Source: Rhodosporidiobolus odoratus
Lineage: Eukaryota; Basidiomycota; Microbotryomycetes; Sporidiobolales; Sporidiobolaceae
Direction of reading: 5' to 3'
Assembly (NCBI GenBank): GCA_034387635.1
Contig: JAOANU010000023.1
Coordinates: 62,001-126,000, forward strand
DNA length: 64,000 nucleotides
Positions 11,515-20,200 of the stretch are shown here, piece after piece. How positions within the stretch are numbered: the stretch's first letter is position 1; each line of letters opens with the position of its first letter. The notes under the pieces were generated by a model. That model was not told where the DNA came from. It was given only the letters and a program-made list of their open reading frames with translations, and searched no databases. The translations under genes were made by a program, and so were the position numbers.

Positions 11515-14500
11515 ATGACCACCGTTTACCCCGTTCCGTTCTCTCTAGGCAAACCGCCCACCCTCTCCGATCTCTTACCGCAATCTCTCACCAACTTCCT
11601 TCTCGCCTTCGAACTCTACTTCGACTTGAAGGATGTCACCTCAGCCCGCAAAAAGGTTCTCATGGTCGGTCTCAGCATCACCACCTTCGTTGAGTTGGAC
11701 GCTTGGTGGACCGGCTCAATGGCGACTCACCTTACGAAGACGGACGAGCAGTTCGTCAAGGACCTTAAGAGGGAGGCTCTACCGCGGGATTACGTATGGG
11801 AAATGGAGAAGGAGATAAGGGAGAGTCGCCAGCGAGGACGTGATTATGGTGAATGGGCGGGTTCTCTTCGACTCGCGCAACAGGCCATCTCTTCCGCCGC
11901 CATGTCCGACCTCGAGCTCGTCAAGAACCTTCTCTACGGAATGGACGACGAACTTTCACGCTACTTACGCCAACACGAGCTGATACTCGGTACCGGATTC
12001 CACGAGGACGACCGCGACGCAATTGGACTGGGCGCCGACACCCCCTCCCTCGCCGGCACACCCACGCCCGCAGCCGGTTCCACCACTGCCGTGCGATCAA
12101 TCGACTACACCAAGTTCGATAGGGTGGCCAGGGACCAGTGGACGGTGATCGCAGCGAGGAGGGCAGATGTCGCTAGGCAGGTTGGGGCAGCGAAGAGGAC
12201 CGCGACAGGAACAGGGTCAGGAAAGACCGGAAGTTCCGCCGTCATGACTACGACAACCTCTCCCTCTCCCCGCCCAGCGACTACTGCGACCGCCGCCCCC
12301 GCACCCGGATCGGCCGCTCTCACTCCACTCGAACGCACCTATCTCAATGCCACTTACGGCTGCACGAAATGCCGCAAGTCTTGGCAAAACCACCGCGCCA
12401 TCAACTGCTCCGCCGCTATTTCCCGCGACCGCGTACCCGTTCCCGCGTCTTTCAAGCCAGGCGACGCCGTCGCACCCCCTCCTGGTTTCGTCCCCTCTGC
12501 CGAATCCTTCCTCCCCGCTCCCGCTTCCTCCACCCCCGCTACTGCCGGCACCTCCAACATCGTCACCGGTCTTCGAGGTTTCGCCTTGCTGGACTCAGAG
12601 AACGAGGACGGAATCAAGGAGCTGGATTGGTCTTCGGGAGACAAAGAGTGCGTTGAACTCCATCTCCCCTCCCTTCGAATCCGCGCGGGCTTTCCCTCTG
12701 CCACCGAAGTAGGCGAAGCTCTTGCTGACTCCGGCTGTTCCTCCATCTACATTTCAGATAGGATGGTTACGAAGCTGGGGTTGGCAAAGCAGCAGCTGAA
12801 AAGGAGTAGAATGGCGAAGCTTGCAATCAAGGGAGGGACTCCGCAGGACCTCGTTATCTCGCATTTCGTACGGGTCCCGCTGAGATGTGAGAACGGTTAC
12901 GACTTCGGAGTTACCCTTATGAAGGTAGCCCCCCTCGAGACGCCTTACGACTTCATCCTCGGTAATCCTTTCCTCCATCGACACCGTCTCTCGATCCATC
13001 TCCATCCCACGCCGCATCTAATCCGGTCAGCTTACGACGGAGAACCCGAGGAAGACCTGCTACAACCCAACGTCCCGTTCGGTCCCGCCACTCTTCTCGA
13101 ATCCCTCCCTTCCGTTCCCCTCGAACGCCGCGACAAGCTTCACCAAGCAAGCATCCTTGCCCGCATCTCGGTCCTCGAAGAGGAAATCAAGTCAAACAAG
13201 GAGGAACAGGAGGAGCGGCGCCTGATGCAGGAGTTGAAGGAGAGGATGAAGGAAGAATTCAAGGATCGGTTCCCGGATGGAATTCCGCCTTTGTCGCAGG
13301 CCGACAAGTCGAGCTTTCGACACTTCATCAAGCTTATCGACCCGAACAAGGTACACAACCAACGAGGTTTTCCCTCGCCAGCGCGATGGAACGCCAAGTG
13401 GAAGGTGCTCCTCGACAAACACGTCGCTGCTGGCCGCCTCCGCCTCTCCCGTTCGCCTTTCGCCTCTCCCTTGTTCGTTCAGCCCAAGAAAGACCCCATG
13501 GCCGACCCGCGTTGGCTCAACGATTACCGGCGTCTCAATGCGAATACCGTCAAGGACCGAACGCCTCTACCCGTACCCGACGAGATCCTGGCGCAGGGAG
13601 CGCAGGCGAAATACTGGGCGAAGATCGACATGTCCGACGCTTTCTTCCAGACCCTCGTCAGCGAAGAAGACATCGCGAAAACCGCCATCAAGACACCGTG
13701 GGGGTTGTACGAGTGGGTTGTTATGCCGCAAGGCTTATGCAACGCTCGTGCGACCCACCAGAGGCGTATGAACGAAGCGCTTACGAGCCAAATCGGTCGC
13801 ATCTGCCACGCCTTCGTCGACGACATCCTCATCTGGTCCTCGTCCCTTCATGAGCACGAAGAGAACATCCGAGAAGTCCTTTCCGCTTTACGTGACGCAG
13901 GACTTTACTGTTCTCCCAAGAAAACTGACCTTGCGACCATAGACACTGAGTTTCTCGGGCACCGCATCTCACGCCAAGGTATTGCCGCCGACCCTAACAA
14001 AATCGAACGCGTCGTCAACTGGCCGACTCCCACTACCGTCAAGCAGCTTCGTGGTTTCCTCGGTCTCGTCCAATACATGCGCAAGTTCATCGTCGGCCTT
14101 GCGCAGCATACGGCAATCCTCACCCCTCTGACGAAGAAAGGGCTAGGAGACATCACGGGTCTATGGGGAGAGAAGGAGCAGAAGGCTTTCGAGGAAATAC
14201 GGCGAGTCGTCACTTCTCTTCCCATTCTTCGTCCAGTGGACCATTCCGAGGGCGCAGAGCCCATCTGGCTCATGACGGATGCCTCGAAGGTAGGCGTGGG
14301 AGCAGTATTATTGCAAGGGCCGGATTGGAAAACCGCCTATCCGTGCAGTTACTACTCTCGCCAGTATATTCCTGCCGAGCGCAACTATCCCACGCACGAG
14401 CAGGAGTTGCTGGCAGTCGTAACTGCACTGAAGGCGTGGCACATAGAGCTGCTGGGGGAGAAGTTTACTGTTCTTACAGATCATGAAACTCTCCGTCACT

Positions 14501-16152
14501 TCCGCACGCAGCCTGACCTTTCCAAGCGACAGGCTCGTTGGTCCGAGGTCCTCGCAGACTACGACTACGAGACCATCTACGTCCCTGGGGAAAGGAACAC
14601 GGTTGCGGATGGACTTAGCCGTTTCCCTTTTTCGGAGGAACAGGCCGAACCTTCGTTAGCGGTGATGGGACTATCGGAGGTCTCACTCAGTAAGGCAGTC
14701 TTGGACGTTATCCGAGCGGGTTATGCACGAGACCCGGAGTGTGAGCGCATGGCGGCCGTGGCACAGACAAGTACGCTCTTCCGGGAGGAGGAGGGACTTC
14801 TGTATACGGACGATGGTCGCCTCGTCATTCCGGCTCATGATGAGTTGAGGGAGACGTTCTTGCATGACGCTCACGATGCAGCGGGACATCTGGGTGCCCT
14901 CAAGACTTACGAAGCACTGTCACGGTCGTTCTACTGGCCCGGGATGAGCCGTGAGGTGAAGAAGTATTGCAAGTCTTGCGACTCGTGCCAACGAATGAAG
15001 GCGGACACCCAGAAGACCCAAGGCGCGCCTCATCCTCTCCCTGTACCCCCTTCCCTGTTCACGGACATCGCCCTCGATTTCGTCGGTCCTCTGCCTAAAT
15101 CACATGGGCATGACTATCTCCTTACGATCTCGGACCGGCTCTCCGGCTACGTTAGGCTGATCCCCTGTTCAACGAAGGATGACGCCCGCAAGGTCGCCTC
15201 TCACCTTCTCGAACATTGGGTGCGCCTGTTTGGTCAACCTCACCGCATTGTATCCGACCGAGATCGTCTCTTCACGAGCCGGTTTTGGAAGGCTTCACAT
15301 CGGGCGATGGGGACCAAGCTTCAAATGTCGACGTCCTTTCACCCGGAAACGGACGGAAGAAGCGAACGTACGAACAAAACGGTCGTCCAAGTCCTGCGTG
15401 GAATGGTTTCTCGGAGGCAAACTGACTGGGCCTCTCATCTTGCTCTTACGGAGTACAATTTGAATTGTGCCGTCAACGTCGCTACCGGGAAGTCGCCATT
15501 CGAGTTGGTTCTTGGGTTCGTCCCTCGCATTTTACCTCTCCCCGGGAACCTCGAGGCTGTCCCCTCCGTGGAGGAGGTTCTGACCAGTCGCTCTGCTGCG
15601 CTCAAGGAGGCGCAGGATAATCTACGCTGGGCAAAGACCCAGCAAGCTGAACAAACGGCTTTGCGCCGTCGTAAGGAGGATACGTTTGCCGTGGGTGACC
15701 TTGTACTTGTTTCCAGCAGGGATCGCCGTCGCCTCTTCAAAGCTTCCGGCGACAAATCTCTCCGTTCAGCAAAGCTCTTCCCACGCTACGACGGTCCCTA
15801 CCCCGTCGTCACAGCTTTCCCCGATCAATCCCTCTACCATCTCCAACTCGGCCCCGACGATCACTCCTTCCCCAAGTTCCACGTCTCTAAACTACGCCGA
15901 TACGTCCCGAATGATGCCGACACCTACCCGAACCGTTCCCCACCTCGACCCGAAGCCATTGAAGTCGACGGGAGAGAAGAATATGTAGTTGAGAAGGTGG
16001 TTGACGAGCGTAAAAGGAGGGGAAAATGGGAGTTCTTGGTCAAGTGGGAGGGCTATCCGGATGCGGAGAATACATGGGAGCCGGAAGAGGAATTGAAGGA
16101 TACGAAAGCGTTGAAAGTTTGGAGGAAGGAAAAGGATGGGGGGAGGGTTTGA
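11515..16152 (+). CDS. Gag-Pol polyprotein of element A
   Basis: Single frame of 1545 aa from the ATG at 11515 (context ACCATGACC, same as in element B); the frame is open upstream into the LTR but has no earlier ATG. Approximate layout: Gag to ~270; zinc knuckle CTKC...H...C with CX2CX6HX4C spacing (~283-300); aspartic protease DSG (~405); reverse transcriptase with FVDD (~765); RNase H with MTDAS (~921); integrase HHCC (HDAHDAAGHLG... CKSCDSC, ~1115-1165), catalytic D, D and E (~1187, 1247, 1283), GPY motif; chromodomain (EYVVEKVVDERK... VKWEGYP, ~1485-1535). RT has NARATHQ where NAPATHQ is expected. No frameshift between Gag and Pol, so protease processing of one product is implied. Confidence 0.97.
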   Translation: MTTVYPVPFSLGKPPTLSDLLPQSLTNFLLAFELYFDLKDVTSARKKVLMVGLSITTFVELDAWWTGSMATHLTKTDEQFVKDLKREALPRDYVWEMEKEIRESRQRGRDYGEWAGSLRLAQQAISSAAMSDLELVKNLLYGMDDELSRYLRQHELILGTGFHEDDRDAIGLGADTPSLAGTPTPAAGSTTAVRSIDYTKFDRVARDQWTVIAARRADVARQVGAAKRTATGTGSGKTGSSAVMTTTTSPSPRPATTATAAPAPGSAALTPLERTYLNATYGCTKCRKSWQNHRAINCSAAISRDRVPVPASFKPGDAVAPPPGFVPSAESFLPAPASSTPATAGTSNIVTGLRGFALLDSENEDGIKELDWSSGDKECVELHLPSLRIRAGFPSATEVGEALADSGCSSIYISDRMVTKLGLAKQQLKRSRMAKLAIKGGTPQDLVISHFVRVPLRCENGYDFGVTLMKVAPLETPYDFILGNPFLHRHRLSIHLHPTPHLIRSAYDGEPEEDLLQPNVPFGPATLLESLPSVPLERRDKLHQASILARISVLEEEIKSNKEEQEERRLMQELKERMKEEFKDRFPDGIPPLSQADKSSFRHFIKLIDPNKVHNQRGFPSPARWNAKWKVLLDKHVAAGRLRLSRSPFASPLFVQPKKDPMADPRWLNDYRRLNANTVKDRTPLPVPDEILAQGAQAKYWAKIDMSDAFFQTLVSEEDIAKTAIKTPWGLYEWVVMPQGLCNARATHQRRMNEALTSQIGRICHAFVDDILIWSSSLHEHEENIREVLSALRDAGLYCSPKKTDLATIDTEFLGHRISRQGIAADPNKIERVVNWPTPTTVKQLRGFLGLVQYMRKFIVGLAQHTAILTPLTKKGLGDITGLWGEKEQKAFEEIRRVVTSLPILRPVDHSEGAEPIWLMTDASKVGVGAVLLQGPDWKTAYPCSYYSRQYIPAERNYPTHEQELLAVVTALKAWHIELLGEKFTVLTDHETLRHFRTQPDLSKRQARWSEVLADYDYETIYVPGERNTVADGLSRFPFSEEQAEPSLAVMGLSEVSLSKAVLDVIRAGYARDPECERMAAVAQTSTLFREEEGLLYTDDGRLVIPAHDELRETFLHDAHDAAGHLGALKTYEALSRSFYWPGMSREVKKYCKSCDSCQRMKADTQKTQGAPHPLPVPPSLFTDIALDFVGPLPKSHGHDYLLTISDRLSGYVRLIPCSTKDDARKVASHLLEHWVRLFGQPHRIVSDRDRLFTSRFWKASHRAMGTKLQMSTSFHPETDGRSERTNKTVVQVLRGMVSRRQTDWASHLALTEYNLNCAVNVATGKSPFELVLGFVPRILPLPGNLEAVPSVEEVLTSRSAALKEAQDNLRWAKTQQAEQTALRRRKEDTFAVGDLVLVSSRDRRRLFKASGDKSLRSAKLFPRYDGPYPVVTAFPDQSLYHLQLGPDDHSFPKFHVSKLRRYVPNDADTYPNRSPPRPEAIEVDGREEYVVEKVVDERKRRGKWEFLVKWEGYPDAENTWEPEEELKDTKALKVWRKEKDGGRV

Positions 16153-16170
16153 GCTCGCATGCTCGCTGTT

Positions 16171-16184
16171 AAAGGAGGGAGGGG
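16171..16184 (+). promoter_or_regulatory. Polypurine tract of element A
   Basis: Fourteen purines (AAAGGAGGGAGGGG) abut the TG of the right LTR, the standard position for plus-strand DNA priming. Confidence 0.85.
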
Positions 16185-16501
16185 TGTAAGGGAACGTTCC
16201 CTTACGACTTCCTCGGCAGTTAAGTTGTGCTACGCTCTTACCAGTTATGGCACGGGGGACCCGCTGAGGAGTTGTTGAGGTTGAGCTAGCGATGTTGAGT
16301 GATGAGGTCGACTTGGCGCAAACCTGGCTTGCCTTCTTTCCTCACGCTCACGCTGAGTTAGATTGCTTGCCAGGTACGCTGCTACTCTTTCTGTTATCTG
16401 TAGACGCTCACGCTGAGTTAGATTGCTTGCCAGTACAAACCTTTGGCCTTTCAATCTCTCTTCGTTCGAGCGAGTGAGGCGTCGAACAACGACGCCTTTC
16501 A
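16185..16501 (+). repeat. Right LTR of element A
   Basis: 317 bp copy of 10963-11279 with three transitions; followed by the target duplication TTGGG. Confidence 0.97.
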
Positions 16502-16773
16502 TTGGGAGGGTGCGATTCAGGTATGGCGGGAGGAAGGCGGGTCGGAACTTGCCGGTAATATTCAGCGTGAGGTGGCGTAGAGGAAGAGAAGAGAGAGATG
16601 AAGGATGTAGTTGCTTCATATCGATGCAGGATTGTGATGTTGAGAGAAACTAGAGGCGGGCAGGGTAGGCCGGGTCTAGCTGGAGACAGATGTTGTCTCC
16701 AGTGCCATTGTGAAAGGTTATGGAGGAGAGGCCAGTCAATGGCTGGATAACGTCGGCCGACGCACCACCTTTG
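16502..16773 (-). pseudogene. F-box/LRR-like pseudogene, middle segment
   Basis: This 272-bp strip between the two retrotransposons is a piece of the host gene. Read on the minus strand it continues in frame from the segment right of element B (…TLTLDK | GGASADVIQPLTGLSSITFH) and, leftwards, into the segment left of element A (…LNRTLP | ISLPHLTHDN). It contains one in-frame TAG (after DPAYPARL), then continues MKQLHPSSLSSLPLRHLTLN. The frame therefore crosses both insertion points once one copy of each target duplication is counted. Confidence 0.8.
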
Positions 16774-17018
16774 TGTAAGGCCACGGCCTTACCACAGAAG
16801 ACGAGAGGGAGGTCAGGGGGGATCAATGTTGAATGATGGACGGAAGTTGAAGGACGCTCGTGCAACAACCTGGCTTTCTCTCTACGCATTCGCTCACAGA
16901 GATTGTCCAGGTTCGTTGATCTCACTTTGTAGTTCTCAACGCATTCGCTCACAGAGATTGTCCAGTGCAACCAAGCGCTGTTTCTCTTTAGTGTTGGTCG
17001 AGAGAACTCGACCTTCCA
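16774..17018 (+). repeat. Left LTR of element B
   Basis: 245 bp, TG...CA. It opens with an inverted repeat GTAAGGCC-AC-GGCCTTAC (16775-16792). It has a 27-bp direct repeat (16884-16910 and 16939-16965) separated by 28 bp beginning GTTCGT. C-T9 follows directly at 17019. Confidence 0.97.
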
Positions 17019-17240
17019 CTTTTTTTTTAAAGATCTCTCAGCAACGACACACTGGCGCACGGTACTCAATCACTGGCTAGACGGCAACAACTACCTCTCA
17101 TCGATCCCTCCAATTATCCTGTCAAACGCCGTCGACACCATCGAGCATCTCCCACCCCATCTACCGACGAGGACGAGTCTGCCTCCTCCTCTGCCGAACC
17201 CGAAGTCGCTGCCGCCTCAGAACCGCTTAGACGCCGCACC

Positions 17241-20200
17241 ATGACCTCTACCGCCACCGTTTCCGCCGTCAATATCTACCAACCGGGCAAAGCCCCACTC
17301 CTCATCGACGCTTCTCCCTCCGGTTTAAACACCTTCCTCCGTGCGGCAAAGCTCTACTCCCGCACCAAGAACATCAAGGACGCGGAAGACAAGGTCGCCT
17401 ACCTCGGAGCAGGGCTCTCCAACTTCCCCGAGCTCTACAACTGGTACGCCGTCGCAGTGGAGGAACACGAAGCCAAAACCTACGAAGGCTTCGTCGCGGA
17501 TCTAAAGCGCCGTGCTCTTCCTCGGGACTTCGTATGGGAAGCGAAGGGAAGGATTAGGGGTTCGAAACAGGGAGAGGAGGATTTTGAAGACTGGCTGGAT
17601 GAGATGAGGACGCTTCAGCTTTCGCTGACGGAGAAGGTCCTCTCCACCCGCGATTTCGTCGAGGGTCTCCTCTACAACATGGACACCGAACTCTCCGCCG
17701 TCCTACGCCGAGGAACCGCTTTAAAGAATACCGGTTTCCACGAAGACGACCTCGCTACCCTTTCCTTCGCCGCCACCGTTCCTCTCGCCTTCACCGCACC
17801 GATTGATTACGAGAAGTTCGACCGAGAAGCACGCGACGAATGGAGCAAGATTTCGTCTCGTCGTCGAAGCAACGCCGCTCAACTCAAGAGCCTCACCAAA
17901 AAGGCAGGCAACCTTTCCTTCACCTCTCGGAATGTTCCCTCCCCTACGACTACTTGCGCCAATGGCACTCGTACTCCTACCGCTACCGTCACCGTGGCCG
18001 ACTCGCCTCGCTCTACCGCGGGCGTTACTCGTCCTACCAAACTTACCGACTACGAACGCGACTGGCTCTCGGCTACGAAGGGTTGTTTCAAGTGTAGGAA
18101 GTCTTTCGTCAATCACGAGTCTACGGATTGTACCGACTGGGCGCCGAACGGATGGGTCGTACGTATTCCGACTGGATGGAAGAAGGGCGACCCGGTACCG
18201 GCCTCCCCACCTGTCTCCGGAATTGGCGGCGTCCGTGCCGTCCACGCTGTCGAGGAAGACGAAGAAATCGAACTTCCAGAGTCGCTCGCCTACGAATCGG
18301 ACACGTCGGACGAGGTTGAAGGGTGCGCCTTCCCTCCTCTGTCTCTCACGGTCGGCTCGGGTAGTCGAAGTCGCTCGGCCTTAGCACTCACTGACTCCGG
18401 TTCTTCTTTCTCGCTCATCTCAGATAAGCTTGTTAGAGAATTAGGGTTGGAGAAGGCGAGGCTGAGTAGGCCGAAACGATTCCGAGTTGCAATCAGAGGA
18501 GGTGAAGAAGAAATCCATCAGGTCTCCGATTTTGTCCGCGTTCCCCTCCGTCTGACCAACGGTAGCTGGTCCGCGGGAATCACCACCCTTCTCATCGCTC
18601 CGTTAGAGGACCCCTTCGACATCATTCTCGGCGTCCCATTTCTCCGACGACACCGCATCGCTCTCACTCTGCACCCGGAACCCCGTATCATGATCGACCG
18701 CAAAGAGGGGGAACCCCTCGACTTCCTCGCTCCCGCGTTCGGTCCGGCTACTGCGTTCGACACCCTCGCGACCGAAGAGGGCGAGGAAAAGGCGTCGTTG
18801 GTATCGAAAATGGCTTCCGTATGCGTTACACGGTTAGTGGAGGATGCTAAGACTAGCAAGAAGGAACAGGAAGAGATGAAGGAACGGGCGGCGAAGTTGA
18901 TGGAGGAGTTCGCGGATCTCTTCCCTTCCGTACTTCCCCCTCTATCTTCCGAAATGCTCGCCTCAACGACGACCCGACATCGCATCCGGCTCGTCGATAC
19001 CAACAAGGTTCATAACCAGCGGGGATTCTCCACTCCGCGCAAGTGGCGGGAGAAATGGAAAAGGATGTTAGAGGAGCATATCGCGGCGGGTCGTCTACGA
19101 ACATCGACCTCACCGTACGCCTCGGCCGCGTTCGTCGTTCCAAAGAAGGACCCTGAAGCCGACCCACGATGGGTAAACGACTACCGGAGCATCAACAGCA
19201 ACACGGTCAAGAACAGGACACCGCTACCTCTCCCCGACGTGGTCTTGGGCGACGCCGCCCGCGCTCAGTATTGGGGCAAGATCGACATGACGAACGCCTT
19301 CTTCCAGACCCTCATGCACCCGGACGACATCGCCAAGACCGCCATCAAGACCCCTTGGGGTCTATTCGAATGGACCGTCATGCCGCAAGGACTCTGCAAC
19401 GCCCCGGCAACTCACCAGGCCAGGGTGAACGAAGCTCTTCGCCACCTCATTGGAGTCTGCTGCGAAGCCTTTGTCGACGACGTCATCATCTACAGCAGCA
19501 CGCTCGAGGAACACGAAGAGAACTGCCGTGCCGTTCTTTCAGCTCTTCGGGTCGCGGGTCTTTACTGTTCACCCAAGAAGACTGATCTTTTTACCACACA
19601 CACAGAGTTCCTCGGACACGTGATCTCGCGTGAAGGTATCCAAGCCGACCCGAGCAAGACGGAGAAGATCAAGAACTGGGCACGTCCGAAGACCGTCACC
19701 CAGGTGCGCGGTTTCCTTGGCATTGTTCAGTATCTACGGAAGTTTATTCCGGGACTAGCGGAGCACACGGCGGTGCTCACTCCTCTGACCCGCAAGGGCA
19801 TGACGAGAATTGAGCACCTATGGGGCAAAAAGGAGGAGAAGGCCTTCGAGTCGATCAAAAGGATCGTCACCTCGTTGCCGGTACTGAAGCCCATCGATCA
19901 GGACTCGAAAGAGCCGATCTGGCTAATGACGGATGCATCCCAAAGGGGGATCGGGGCGGTTCTCCTGCAGGGCGCAGACTGGAAAACGGCGCTACCGTGC
20001 GGATTCTACTCCAGGCAGTACATTGCCGCGGAGAAGAATTACCCCACACACGAGCAAGAACTGCTCGCAGTGGTTGCGGCGTTGAAGGCATGGAGGATGG
20101 ATCTGCTGGGCTGTCATTTTCGGATCCTCACCGATCATGATACCCTCAAGCATTTCCAGACGCAAGCCACGCTCTCCAAGCGACAGGCTAGATGGACGGA

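Larger units (their letters stand above)
10958..16506 (+). mobile_element. Ty3/gypsy chromovirus A, complete, with TTGGG target duplication
   Basis: The element proper spans 10963-16501 and is flanked by the 5-bp duplication TTGGG (10958-10962 and 16502-16506). Its 317-bp LTRs (TG...CA) differ at only three sites, all G/A transitions, so insertion was recent. Internally it has a leader opening with C-T9, one Gag-Pol frame (11515-16152) and a polypurine tract (16171-16184) directly before the right LTR. Domain order protease-RT-RNaseH-integrase-chromodomain places it in the chromovirus branch of Ty3/gypsy. All catalytic motifs are present, so it may be active, with one odd substitution in RT. 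It sits antisense inside an F-box-like pseudogene. Confidence 0.97.
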
